Of a stretch of DNA of 64,000 nucleotides, positions 35,278-44,231 are shown one piece after another. The position numbers were made by a program, and so were the translations under genes. The notes beneath the pieces are model-generated. The model was not told where the DNA came from and ran no database searches. It saw nothing but the letters and a program-made list of their open reading frames with translations. This DNA comes from GCA-2693325 sp964011675 (lineage in GTDB: Bacteria; Latescibacterota; UBA2968; UBA8231): assembly GCA_964011675.1 (NCBI GenBank), contig CAXGPR010000006.1, forward strand, positions 11,260-75,259, read 5' to 3'. The stretch's first letter is position 1, and each line of letters opens with the position of its first letter.

Positions 35278-36759
35278 ATGAAATGGCTGATTCTGATCCT
35301 CTCACTCTGCGCGTGTGCGCCGCGGGAAGAGTCGCTCCCTCCGCAGGTAGAGGAGCCTCGGTCCGATACCGCTGCTGCGCCGCCCAGCGGGGCGGCGTAC
35401 GTGTGGCAAGACGAGGCGCTGACGTGGCATGCATGGGAAGAGGTTGAGGCGGTCATCGGACGCGCCCAGCGCCCGCTGCTTTTTTACGTGGCTGGACCCG
35501 GATGTGAGGGGTTATTCGCTGCCCCCTCTTCGCTGCTGAAGGAACTAGTGGAAAAACGCTACTGGGGGGTGCGGGTCGATCCCTTTCTGTGGCCCGACGC
35601 AGTGCGCTACCTGCGGACCAGCGGGTGTCCGTCGTTGGTCATCGCCAGACCTGATGGGCAAATCGTTGCCCGTGCTACGGATATTCCGCCGCGTCACGTA
35701 GAATCGTACTTATTGCGCATCTTGAATGCCTTTGACCGCGCCGGCGACGAGATCAGTTCGATAGGGCCTGCCGCAGAGGCTCCACTTGCGGTTGATTTGG
35801 CCGATGTTCGCGCGGGTTTGCTGTCTGCTGCCGACCCGCGTCACGGGGGGCTATTTGGTCCGCAGAAATACGTGCACGGGCAGGCCCTGCGCTTTCTCTG
35901 GCACTACGCGTCCGCGTCGGATGGCGCTCAGTCGCGCTCTGTGGTAGAAAAGGCGGTAACGGCGTTTCTGCGTTCGCCGCTGCGCGATCGTTCCAGCGGC
36001 GCTTTTGCACTCTACTCCTATACGCCTGATTGGTTACAGCCCGTAGGAGATAGAGACGTGCTCAATCAGGCAGAGACCGTGCAGCTGCTGGTAGACCTAG
36101 GTCGGCACGCGCCGGTGGATGCATGGGTAAGGTATGTAGAGCGCGAATTACTCGATCCCGTTACGGGTGCGCTGCGCGGCAGGCAGGTTCGGCTGAATGA
36201 CGGGCGTTGGTGGACCGATGAACGCCTCTATGCCGATCGGGTTGCCAGCGCGGTGATCGCGCTTATGCGGATTGCGGAGCAGAGAGATCGGGCGGTTTCT
36301 ACCGATATAGCAGAGAACGCCGTCGATTTCCTGCTGGCACACTGCATTGGTGAAGAGGGGGAAGTTCGGCATGCCTGCAGAGCTGAGGGACCGCAGGGAC
36401 TGTTGGTCGACCAAGCGTTAGTGGCCCTTGCCCTACAGGCTGTGCAGTATCGGTTTGAGCAGCCTGCTGTCGGGGACGCGATGCGACGGGTAGTCGAATT
36501 TGCCGAGAGTCAGCTTTACGCGGAAGAGCGGGGAACATTTTCTGCCGGATGGCGCTGGCCCGTTGCAGAAGACTTTTCTGTTGCCGACGACGGATATCCA
36601 GTGGGAAACGCGCTGATGGCAGAGTGGTACTACAGACAGAACGATCGCGCGCGCGCCGAAGCGTTGGTAGAGCGGGCGCGTTTTCTGGACGGCCAGTACA
36701 GAGTCGCCGCACACTGGTCGCTGCTGCAGGTTGCATACGGAGAGTCCGAACGACAATGA
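35278..36759 (+). CDS. YyaL/SPATA20-like lipoprotein with a degenerate thioredoxin domain
   Basis: A short leader ends in LSLCAC, a lipobox, so the protein is probably lipid-anchored. Residues about 50-150 resemble the thioredoxin-like domain of YyaL proteins (LLFYVAGPGC, VRVDPFLWPDAVRYL, GCPSLVIARPDGQIV), but the CxxC redox pair is missing. The remaining 340 residues are helical repeats like the six-hairpin barrel of the family (FALYSYTPDW, LYADRVASAVIAL). The usual family is cytoplasmic and near 650-700 residues, so this 493-residue lipoprotein is divergent. It overlaps the RmlD-like gene by four bases. Confidence 0.68.
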   Translation: MKWLILILSLCACAPREESLPPQVEEPRSDTAAAPPSGAAYVWQDEALTWHAWEEVEAVIGRAQRPLLFYVAGPGCEGLFAAPSSLLKELVEKRYWGVRVDPFLWPDAVRYLRTSGCPSLVIARPDGQIVARATDIPPRHVESYLLRILNAFDRAGDEISSIGPAAEAPLAVDLADVRAGLLSAADPRHGGLFGPQKYVHGQALRFLWHYASASDGAQSRSVVEKAVTAFLRSPLRDRSSGAFALYSYTPDWLQPVGDRDVLNQAETVQLLVDLGRHAPVDAWVRYVERELLDPVTGALRGRQVRLNDGRWWTDERLYADRVASAVIALMRIAEQRDRAVSTDIAENAVDFLLAHCIGEEGEVRHACRAEGPQGLLVDQALVALALQAVQYRFEQPAVGDAMRRVVEFAESQLYAEERGTFSAGWRWPVAEDFSVADDGYPVGNALMAEWYYRQNDRARAEALVERARFLDGQYRVAAHWSLLQVAYGESERQ

Positions 36760-37673
36760 AAATAATTGTTACGGGTGCATACGGCTTCTTAGGACGCTGT
36801 ATGCTGGGCATGGGGGGAGAACACGAGTGGATCGGATGGTCTCGCTCAAAGGGTGCCGTAGGAGATGTACCCTGTATAGCCGTTGACCTCGCCGATCGCG
36901 CTCTGCTGACTGGGCTTTTGCAAGAGCACCGGCCGGATTGGGTAATCAATACGGCTGCGATAACGAACGTCGATGGCTGCGAGTTGGATCCAGTCGATGC
37001 GCGCAGGGTCAACGTGGGCATGGTCGAAAACCTCGTCGCGGCTTGCCAGGCTGCAGACGTAGGACTTGCACACGTGTCCACGGACTACGTATTTGACGGA
37101 AAAAATGGGCCGTATGGAGAGGAGGATCCCACGGGACCGCTGTCCACGTACGGCGCTCTGAAGCTGGAGAGCGAGGGGGTTGTGCTCGGCGGTTTGAAGC
37201 GTGGTATTGTCGTGCGCACGATGTGGCTATATGGCTACGTCACCGGGACGCGTCCCAATATGTTGACGTGGCCGCTGCAGACGCTGGCGCGCGGCGAAAC
37301 GTTGCGCATCGTCGCCGATCAGTGGGGAAATCCAACGTATGCAGCGGATCTAGCGCGTGCGCTGGTTGATCTGTGTGCGTTGGACAGTGTCGGTTTATGG
37401 CACGTTGGGGGCGGTAGTTTTATGACGCGCTACGAACAGGTCGTGCAGTTGGCCCTATTTTTTGGCTTGGATCCCGACCGCGTCGCGCAGGGATTAACTG
37501 CAGACCTTGCGCAACCGGCTCGGCGGCCTCTGCGCTCGGGGCTTTCGACGGATGCATTGCGGCGTCATTTGGGGTGGGAACCCATGAGTTTTTCGCAGAG
37601 TTTAGAAGACGTATTGCACAACGGAGACTTTTGTCGTGACTTCAGCTCTATTATCAATGCGAGAAATGTATGA
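36756..37673 (+). CDS. dTDP-4-dehydrorhamnose reductase-like SDR (RmlD type)
   Basis: IIVTGAYGFLGRCM starts the Rossmann fold; VINTAAITNVDGCE, STDYVFDG and YGALKLESE follow as in RmlD, with the Tyr-Lys pair in YGALK. Late motifs WHVGGG and RPLRSGLSTDAL are also RmlD-like. The start is the ATG at 36756 overlapping the lipoprotein's TGA; an open frame further upstream is an antisense-type extension inside that gene. Length is 305 residues. A dTDP-sugar or other nucleotide deoxysugar is the likely substrate. The stop overlaps the next ATG. Confidence 0.85.
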   Translation: MKIIVTGAYGFLGRCMLGMGGEHEWIGWSRSKGAVGDVPCIAVDLADRALLTGLLQEHRPDWVINTAAITNVDGCELDPVDARRVNVGMVENLVAACQAADVGLAHVSTDYVFDGKNGPYGEEDPTGPLSTYGALKLESEGVVLGGLKRGIVVRTMWLYGYVTGTRPNMLTWPLQTLARGETLRIVADQWGNPTYAADLARALVDLCALDSVGLWHVGGGSFMTRYEQVVQLALFFGLDPDRVAQGLTADLAQPARRPLRSGLSTDALRRHLGWEPMSFSQSLEDVLHNGDFCRDFSSIINARNV

Positions 37674-38377
37674 CGGATAACATGCTGCGCGTTTCGCTCA
37701 TAACGCCGACCTACAATGAGCGCGAGAACATACCTATCCTCGCCGAGGAAATCTTCTCTGTAATAGGATCCGAGCCCGATATTGATGTGGAGTTAATCGT
37801 CGTAGACGACAATTCTCCTGATGGCACCGGCGAGGTGGCAGAAGGACTCAAAGAAACCTACCCTCTGCAGGTGGTGCATCGCGCTGGCAAACTCGGGCTG
37901 GGATCGGCTGTAATGGAGGGCTTTGCTCTTTCGGATCGCGAATACATTGGCGTTATAGACGCCGACTTGAGCCACGATCCTTCCATACTGCCCCAACTGA
38001 TTCACGGCCTGAGAGAATACGATATTACCATAGGGAGTCGCTTTGGTGAGACGAGCAAGGTTGAAAAGTGGGCCTTACACCGCCGGCTTACCTCGCTGAC
38101 GGGCGTTGGATTCGCTCGCCTCTTAACGGGTGTCGAAGATCCCCTATCGGGGTACTTTTTCCTGCACAGAGGAGGACTCGGCGACCTAGAGTTGACCTCT
38201 TCTGGGTATAAGATCCTGTTGGAAATCCTGGTGAAGGGGCAGGTTAAGACGCATATGTCCGTGCCGTTTATCTTTCGCAATAGGCAGTTTAGCCAGAGCA
38301 AGCTCAACGCCAAAGAATACGTGCTCTTTGCCAAACAGCTACTCTACTTTACCGCGTATAAATTGTTTAAATCTTAG
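37670..38377 (+). CDS. Polyprenyl-phosphate mannose synthase-like GT2 enzyme
   Basis: The 235-residue protein fits the soluble DPM1 class: LITPTYNERENIPIL, VVDDNSPDGTGEVA, RAGKLGLGSAVMEGF, VIDADLSHDP and LTGVEDPLSGYFFLHR. The DADLSHDP site binds the metal-nucleotide sugar. It transfers mannose or glucose from GDP/UDP to undecaprenyl phosphate at the cytoplasmic face, making donors for GT-C enzymes such as the one at 27543. It overlaps the RmlD-like gene by four bases. Confidence 0.9.
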   Translation: MTDNMLRVSLITPTYNERENIPILAEEIFSVIGSEPDIDVELIVVDDNSPDGTGEVAEGLKETYPLQVVHRAGKLGLGSAVMEGFALSDREYIGVIDADLSHDPSILPQLIHGLREYDITIGSRFGETSKVEKWALHRRLTSLTGVGFARLLTGVEDPLSGYFFLHRGGLGDLELTSSGYKILLEILVKGQVKTHMSVPFIFRNRQFSQSKLNAKEYVLFAKQLLYFTAYKLFKS

Positions 38378-38395
38378 CGAAGACCGTGATGCAGT

Positions 38396-40081
38396 ATGGA
38401 ACTTAGCGTCGTCCTCCTCAGCTACAACACGTGTGACCTTACAGAGCAGGCTTTGCATTCGGTTCGCGCTGCTATCGAAGGTATTGAGGCCGAGATTTTT
38501 GTAGTCGATAATGCCTCGCACGACGGTAGCGCCGACATGGTCGAACGCGCCTTCCCCGACGTTCACCTGCTGAGAAATACGTCTAATACGGGATTTGCAG
38601 CCGGTAATAACGTGGCACTGCGCCAAGTGCGGGGCCGCTACGTGCTGCTGCTCAACACAGATACAATTGTGCGCGTTGATACGTTCCGTCATTTAGTCGA
38701 TTTTATGGACAGACACCCAGAAGCCGGGGCGGCGGGCTGTAAGATCCTAAATCCAGACGGCACGTTGCAGCTGGACAGCCGCCGCGGCTTTCCTACGCCG
38801 CTGGCCGCGTTTTGCAAGATGTCCGGCCTCAGTCGCTTTTTTCCCAACCATCCGACTATAGCTCGTTACAACATGACGTTTCTCGATCCGGAAGAGTGCG
38901 CTGAAGTCGACGTGCTCTCAGGGTCGTGTATGCTCGTGCGTAAAGAGGCGATGGACGAGGTTGGACTCCTAGATGAAGACTACTTCATGTATGGAGAAGA
39001 TATAGACTGGTGCTATCGGATACACCGAGCGGGTTGGAAGATATTTTACACGCCGAGCACGGAGATTGTGCACTTTCGCGGTGAGAGCGGGCGCGGCGTG
39101 CCGCTGCGGATCCTCTATCGCAAGAGTAAGGCGATGTCGATTTTTGTCGACAAGCATATGAAAGAGCGCTACCGTTTTTTTCCCCCTTGGATTTTGCACA
39201 TTGGCATCGCGCTCTATGGAATGCTTCGCTTCTTGGCCAAGGGTGTTCAGGCGCTTTTCCTGCCGTTTTTAGATGGGCTGCTGATATTTTTCGGATTAAA
39301 GCTGGGCCTGGCCGTCCGCTATCACGAAGCCCTAGCTCCGATCATGCACCAGATAGAGCGAATCAGCGGGCAAGTTGGCCTAGAGGCCGAGCCGACGCGC
39401 TGGCTCTCGCTGCCGCCGTATTCAGACGAACAGTGGCTGATGGTATATGTCGTTTCAGCGCTGGTATGGCTCCTCACCTTTGCTGCGTTGGGCATGTACG
39501 GTCGTCGTCGCTATTCCCCTGTGTGGGCTGTGGTTGGCGTATCGTTGGGCTTCGCCATTATTCTGACGCTCGTATTTTTCTTCAAGGCGTATAACTTTTC
39601 TCGTTTGGCTGCCGGCGCTGCCTGGGCGTGTAACGTCGTTCTGTTGGCCGGCTGGCGTTTCGGCGTTCGCTGGCTAGGGCGCAAGCGGAGTGCCGTCGGA
39701 GATCGCGAGCGAACGCTCTTGGTTGGGGTCGACTCGCAGGCGGAGTTTTTTATAGAAAAGTGGAATCAGTACGGCTTTACCGCGAGCGATCTGGTCGGCG
39801 TTGTGGACCCCGGCGATGCGACTGGTCCGTCTCTGTTTGCAGGGCGTCCCGTCGTGGGCAATCACAGCCAGCTCGGCGAACTGCTCGCGTCTTTTCGTAT
39901 TGATACGCTGATCTTTGTGCCGGGCACGCTTTCGCTGGCACTTGATCACGGACAGGAGCGATGGGGGAGGGAAAAGTTGCGCGTATGCATGGTGCCCGTG
40001 GGGTTTGCTGAAATGCACGAGGATGAGCACGAGGCGTCGGGCTCCATGCCGTTGGTTGAGATTACTTCATCAGATAGCTGA
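38396..40081 (+). CDS. GT2 rhamnosyltransferase-like enzyme fused to a WcaJ-like membrane/CoA-binding module
   Basis: Residues 1-260 are a GT2 domain: VVLLSYNTCDLTEQ, VVDNASHDGS, LLLNTDT (84-90), and YFMYGEDIDWCYR. After a membrane helix near 270-300, residues about 340-560 resemble the front half of polyprenyl-phosphate sugar phosphotransferases (WcaJ type): hydrophobic helices, FFFKAYNFSRL, a helix leading to WRFGVRWLGRK, and a Rossmann-like RTLLVGVDSQAEFF...VVGNHSQLGELL domain. The catalytic C-terminal phosphoglycosyltransferase domain is absent. It follows the GT2 gene by 18 bases. The regulatory half of one enzyme seems joined to the catalytic domain of another. Confidence 0.75.
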   Translation: MELSVVLLSYNTCDLTEQALHSVRAAIEGIEAEIFVVDNASHDGSADMVERAFPDVHLLRNTSNTGFAAGNNVALRQVRGRYVLLLNTDTIVRVDTFRHLVDFMDRHPEAGAAGCKILNPDGTLQLDSRRGFPTPLAAFCKMSGLSRFFPNHPTIARYNMTFLDPEECAEVDVLSGSCMLVRKEAMDEVGLLDEDYFMYGEDIDWCYRIHRAGWKIFYTPSTEIVHFRGESGRGVPLRILYRKSKAMSIFVDKHMKERYRFFPPWILHIGIALYGMLRFLAKGVQALFLPFLDGLLIFFGLKLGLAVRYHEALAPIMHQIERISGQVGLEAEPTRWLSLPPYSDEQWLMVYVVSALVWLLTFAALGMYGRRRYSPVWAVVGVSLGFAIILTLVFFFKAYNFSRLAAGAAWACNVVLLAGWRFGVRWLGRKRSAVGDRERTLLVGVDSQAEFFIEKWNQYGFTASDLVGVVDPGDATGPSLFAGRPVVGNHSQLGELLASFRIDTLIFVPGTLSLALDHGQERWGREKLRVCMVPVGFAEMHEDEHEASGSMPLVEITSSDS

Positions 40082-40096
40082 GAAAACTAGGAGCGC

Positions 40097-41851
40097 GTGG
40101 CTAGGAGAGAAGGGGTATTGCTGTCGAGCGGTTTGCTGTTTGTAGCGGTCTTCGCCGTCGTCTATGTGTTTTCCGACCTGCGCTATGGCACGGCGCGAGA
40201 GGGAGGTGAAGACATGTCGCTGGTATTTGAGGTGCGGGAGCGAATTCACAGCGATTACGTCGACCAAGTTGACAGCCTGCGCGTCATAGACGCAGGTATC
40301 GACGGTATGCTGGACGTGCTTTCTGAAGATGACGCCCTCTCGCTTGAGCAGGATTGGGAAGCAGACCGCTCCGGAGATCGTGCACAGCGCCAGCGTTTAA
40401 TCGAGGCGTTCAAACTGCTGGAATCATCTCTTAGGGAAACCGTCTCGCCCGATTCTCTCGTGCGCGGTTCGATATGGGGTATGCTCGCCGCGCTCGATCC
40501 TCACTCCAGCTATTTGGGACCGTCCGACTACGAAGATATGGTCGAGCGTTTTCGCGGTGACTTTGAGGGAATTGGCATCTACTTTGAAGTCCGCGATGGC
40601 AGGCTTCTGGTTATTGCTCCGATTTTTGGATCTCCTTCCCATGGTAAGCTACGTGCGGGTGATCACATTGCCGAGATCGAGGGGGTTTCCACGCTGGGTA
40701 TCAGCGACGAAGAAGTGATGGATAAACTGCGCGGTGCGCGTGGCTCCCTAGTGCGCGTTGGAGTCGCCCGCCAGGGGCGCGAAGGGTTGCTGCACTACGA
40801 GATTCGCCGGGATCGGGTAACCATTCGCAGCGTGCCCTATGCCTATATGCTGACTCCCGACGTCGGCTATGTCCGCATGGTGCGCTTTGGTGAGACGACG
40901 GCAGACGAACTGGATGAGGCCCTAAATGCGCTGCGCGATCAGGGTATGCGTTCGCTTGTTCTGGATTTGCGTGACAACGGGGGCGGTCTACTGGATCAAG
41001 CCGTTGAAGTTGCCGACTTTTTCTTAGACGCAGGCCAACTGATCGTCTATACGGAAGGGCGCAAAGGAAATCGCGAGGAATATCGTGCACGCAAGGGGTT
41101 AGGTGCATCGTTACCTCTGGTTGTACTGATCAACCGCGGGAGCGCCAGCGCTTCGGAGATCGTGGCCGGTGCGGTCCAAGATTTAGACATGGGCCTCGTC
41201 GCTGGTGAGACGAGCTTTGGCAAGGGGCTAGTACAGGGTCAGTTTCCCTTGCGCAGGAACGGCGGTTTGCTCTTGCTGACGGTGGCGCGCTATTACACGC
41301 CGCTTGGCAGGCTGATTCAGCGTCCCTATACCGACGATGTGCACGCCTACTATGAGGAAGGTATCAAAGGGATCGACCCCAGTAGCGTGGATAGCCTGCA
41401 CGTAGGTAAGTCCGTGTTTTACACTGCGCTGGGCAGGCGCGTATATGGAGGGGGAGGGATCACGCCGGACGTCATGCTGCCCGCCGAGGAATACAGTGAG
41501 TTTGCCGTTGAAATCCTTTCTCAGGGCTATTTGGCTGATTTTTGCGGCTACTGGTTGGGTATGCACAGCGATTGGCCGGCTGCATTTTCGGATTATCTGT
41601 CGGGGTATGAGGTCGATGGAGAAACGGTTCAGGCGTGGGAGGATTTCGTCTTTGATAAGATGCCCACGACGAGCGATTCTACGCTCGCAGTACATCGGAC
41701 TTTCGTGCGCGACCAGCTAAAGGCTGGATTTGCTCGCGTGCTGTGGGGAGAAGAGGAATATTACCGGGTTTATCTACAGACCGACAAGCAGCTTGAAGCG
41801 GCCCTTGCGCATATGGCTGAAGCGGCGGAATTAGTCGCCAGGCGCTATTGA
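40097..41851 (+). CDS. S41 carboxyl-terminal processing peptidase
   Basis: An N-terminal anchor (residues 8-26) leads to a PDZ domain (about 155-245, with GIGIYFEV and LRAGDHIAEIEG) and a tail-specific protease domain. The catalytic dyad reads S351 in GSASASEI and K376 in SFGKGLVQ, 25 residues apart as in Prc and CtpB, with Q380 next to it. The protein would act in the periplasm on C-terminal ends of envelope proteins. The GTG start at 40097 follows an AGGAG (40089-40093). At 584 residues it is longer than most CtpA proteins, with an extra helical tail. Confidence 0.9.
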   Translation: MARREGVLLSSGLLFVAVFAVVYVFSDLRYGTAREGGEDMSLVFEVRERIHSDYVDQVDSLRVIDAGIDGMLDVLSEDDALSLEQDWEADRSGDRAQRQRLIEAFKLLESSLRETVSPDSLVRGSIWGMLAALDPHSSYLGPSDYEDMVERFRGDFEGIGIYFEVRDGRLLVIAPIFGSPSHGKLRAGDHIAEIEGVSTLGISDEEVMDKLRGARGSLVRVGVARQGREGLLHYEIRRDRVTIRSVPYAYMLTPDVGYVRMVRFGETTADELDEALNALRDQGMRSLVLDLRDNGGGLLDQAVEVADFFLDAGQLIVYTEGRKGNREEYRARKGLGASLPLVVLINRGSASASEIVAGAVQDLDMGLVAGETSFGKGLVQGQFPLRRNGGLLLLTVARYYTPLGRLIQRPYTDDVHAYYEEGIKGIDPSSVDSLHVGKSVFYTALGRRVYGGGGITPDVMLPAEEYSEFAVEILSQGYLADFCGYWLGMHSDWPAAFSDYLSGYEVDGETVQAWEDFVFDKMPTTSDSTLAVHRTFVRDQLKAGFARVLWGEEEYYRVYLQTDKQLEAALAHMAEAAELVARRY

Positions 41852-41908
41852 TTTTTGCTCGACTTATGCGTATTGTGAACGCTGGTTATTATTCGGAGAT
41901 TACTACCT

Positions 41909-42610
41909 ATGTCAGGAATTGAAGTTGCAGGGGGCAGGAAGATTATTCTGCCGATGAGTCGCGCGGTAGAAATTAGCTTGCGCAGCCTTAAAATCCGCTT
42001 TGGTCGATCGTTGATTACAACCAGCGGCGTCGTGTTGGCTATCGCATTTCTAATGTCTGTCTGGAGCAGCAACGAGATCGTTTCAAGTTTACGCGACGTG
42101 AACAAGAGCGAAATTAACCTACTGCTGCAAAAGAAGGGCGTAGAAACCGGGCTCACCGATGGTGGAGCTGAATCGGAGGAGGCCAAGGCGCGCCTGCAGG
42201 AAGAGCAGTCTAAGCAGATGTGGCTTATCGGCCTTTCGCTCTTGGTATGCGTCGTCGGTATCGCCAACGCCATGTTGATGTCGGTAACGGAGCGCTTTCG
42301 CGAGATTGGTACGATGAAGTGTCTGGGAGCACTAGACTCGTTTATTGTAAAACTGTTCCTGCTCGAGTCGACTTTTCAGGGGGTCGCGGGCACGGCCGCT
42401 GGCATTGCCATCGGTTTTCTACTCACGCTTGGATTGGCGCTGCTTGACTACGGGGGCTTTGTTATCGACTACTTTCCCGCGGCTGGGATCGTGCAGTCCG
42501 CTTTGTATGCGCTGGTCGCCGGCACGCTACTCTCGCTTATTGGCGCTCTGCTACCCGCCTATCGCGCAGCGAAGATGGAACCCGTTGAAGCAATGCGTTC
42601 CGATACTTAA
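41909..42610 (+). CDS. Short FtsX/MacB-like ABC permease
   Basis: The 233-residue protein has a first membrane segment near 30-50 after LRSLKIRFGRSLITTSGVVL, as in MacB permeases, then only about 50 residues before the three-helix FtsX core (MLMSVTERFREIGTMKCLGA, and AYRAAKMEPVEAMRSD at the end). MacB/LolC proteins have 200 or more periplasmic residues here. This shortened form is therefore either a distinct exporter or a partner subunit. The LolD-type ATPase gene follows by 18 bases, so they form one transporter. Confidence 0.8.
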   Translation: MSGIEVAGGRKIILPMSRAVEISLRSLKIRFGRSLITTSGVVLAIAFLMSVWSSNEIVSSLRDVNKSEINLLLQKKGVETGLTDGGAESEEAKARLQEEQSKQMWLIGLSLLVCVVGIANAMLMSVTERFREIGTMKCLGALDSFIVKLFLLESTFQGVAGTAAGIAIGFLLTLGLALLDYGGFVIDYFPAAGIVQSALYALVAGTLLSLIGALLPAYRAAKMEPVEAMRSDT

Positions 42611-42628
42611 TACAAGAGGAAACCACTG

Positions 42629-43402
42629 ATGAGCCAGGCGCAAGAACAAGCGGGCACGACGGTTGAGATGGAAGAACAGCGGACCGTTGTGCGAACGCAG
42701 CAGGTGAAGAAGTTGTACAAGATGGGTGAGATTGAAGTGCACGCTCTGCGCGGTGTAGATATGGAAATCTATACGGGCGAGTATTTGTCAATCATGGGGC
42801 CTTCTGGATCGGGTAAGAGCACGTTTTTCAACATGGTGGGTGGCCTAGACAAGCCGTCTGAAGGTAAAGTCTACATAGATGAGGTCGACGTAGCTCAGCT
42901 CGACGCCTACGAGCTTGCGTGGCTGCGCTGTAGAAAAATTGGCTATATCTTCCAATCATTCAACCTGATACCGGTTATGACGGCGCTAGAAAATGTCACG
43001 CTGCCGATGGTGTTTGCGGGATTGACGAGCGACGAAGCGCGCGACAAGGGGATGGAGTTGTTGGGGAAAGTGGGTCTGGCAGAGCGATACGCGCACAAAC
43101 CAAACGAGCTGTCCGGTGGACAGCAGCAGCGCGTGGCCGTGGCGCGTGCGTTGGCCAACGATCCGGCCGTTGTGCTGGCCGACGAGCCTACGGCTAACCT
43201 CGACTTGCGCACGGGCACGGAAATAATCGAACTGCTGCGCGAGATGAACAAGGATTCTGGCGTTACGATCATTTCGGCGACCCATGATCACAAGATGCTG
43301 AGCGTATCTGATCGCGTTGTGTGGGTCAAAGACGGTCAAGTAGATCGAGTAGCAAACCGCGAAGACCTTGATATTGAGGTGACGCACGTAGAAGGGGAGT
43401 AG
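42629..43402 (+). CDS. LolD/MacB-type ABC transporter ATP-binding protein
   Basis: The 257-residue ATPase has Walker A GPSGSGKST, Q-loop FQSFNLIP, signature LSGGQQQRVAVARAL, Walker B VVLADEPTANLD and the switch histidine in SATHDHKM. The NLDLRTG and FNLIPVMTALENV elements are typical of the LolD/FtsE/MacB group. It pairs with the short permease just upstream and, in such systems, drives mechanical transmission or lipoprotein/peptide export across the periplasm rather than classic import. Confidence 0.93.
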   Translation: MSQAQEQAGTTVEMEEQRTVVRTQQVKKLYKMGEIEVHALRGVDMEIYTGEYLSIMGPSGSGKSTFFNMVGGLDKPSEGKVYIDEVDVAQLDAYELAWLRCRKIGYIFQSFNLIPVMTALENVTLPMVFAGLTSDEARDKGMELLGKVGLAERYAHKPNELSGGQQQRVAVARALANDPAVVLADEPTANLDLRTGTEIIELLREMNKDSGVTIISATHDHKMLSVSDRVVWVKDGQVDRVANREDLDIEVTHVEGE

Positions 43403-44184
43403 TGCTTCCAGCTTATTCGGCTGAAGTTTGGGCCTGCGCTATTTGCGCAGTGCTGTTGATGGGGGTGGCCAAGGCGGGGTTCGGCGGGGGTATTGGCATT
43501 ATAGCCACGCCGCTTTTAGCGCTTGCCATGCCCGTTGCTGATGCGGCTGCACTAATGCTTCCCTTGCTCATTGCCTGCGACGTTTTCGCGATACGACACT
43601 ATCGCGAAAATTACGACCGTAAGAGCATCAAGAGGCTTCTGCCCGGCGCCTGTATAGGCATAGGAGCAGGGGCCTTCTTTTTTGGCTATTTCAGCCAGCA
43701 CGAACGCATCTTGGAAGTGGGCTTAGGGGCTTTGGCGCTCGTATTTGTCCTTTTTCAGGTTGGGCGTTCCTTTGTGTTGGGTGCGGCACAGAAGCGCCAT
43801 CCCGGCCCGGCCGAGGGCGTTCTGATGGGGGCTTTTTCTGGCTTTACTTCTACGATCGCGCACGCTGGTGCACCGCCCGTAGTCGTGTATTTACTGCCGC
43901 AGCAGCTGCCGCGGCAGCAGTTTGTCGGTACGACGGTTGTGTTTTTTGCAGCGCTCAATCTCATAAAAGTCCCTCCTTATTGGGGATTGGGTCTTTTTCA
44001 CTACGACATTTTTAAGATGACCCTTTTGCTTGCGCCCCTGGCCTATGCAGGCGTTAAATTGGGCGTATTTCTCAACGCACATTGCACGGATTTATGGTTC
44101 AACCGAGTGGTGTATGGCGTGCTCGTTCTGACGGCTGTTCAGCTGATGACAGGTTCCAGTTTACTCGAGCTGCTACGCCCGTGA
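43402..44184 (+). CDS. TauE/SafE-family membrane exporter
   Basis: About eight membrane helices in 260 residues form two repeats, with the family's GVAKAGFGGGIGIIATPLLA near the start and a similar GAFSGFTSTIAHAGAPPVVV in the second half. TauE/SafE proteins export sulfite, sulfoacetate or related organosulfur anions. Sulfate released by the sulfatases elsewhere in the window makes this attractive but the link is inference. The GTG start at 43402 overlaps the last base of the ATPase gene, so it may share its transcript. Confidence 0.88.
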   Translation: MLPAYSAEVWACAICAVLLMGVAKAGFGGGIGIIATPLLALAMPVADAAALMLPLLIACDVFAIRHYRENYDRKSIKRLLPGACIGIGAGAFFFGYFSQHERILEVGLGALALVFVLFQVGRSFVLGAAQKRHPGPAEGVLMGAFSGFTSTIAHAGAPPVVVYLLPQQLPRQQFVGTTVVFFAALNLIKVPPYWGLGLFHYDIFKMTLLLAPLAYAGVKLGVFLNAHCTDLWFNRVVYGVLVLTAVQLMTGSSLLELLRP

Positions 44185-44231
44185 GGTTTGAACATCATCT
44201 ATTGGTTTAAGCCGATCCTAGAGGAGACGAT

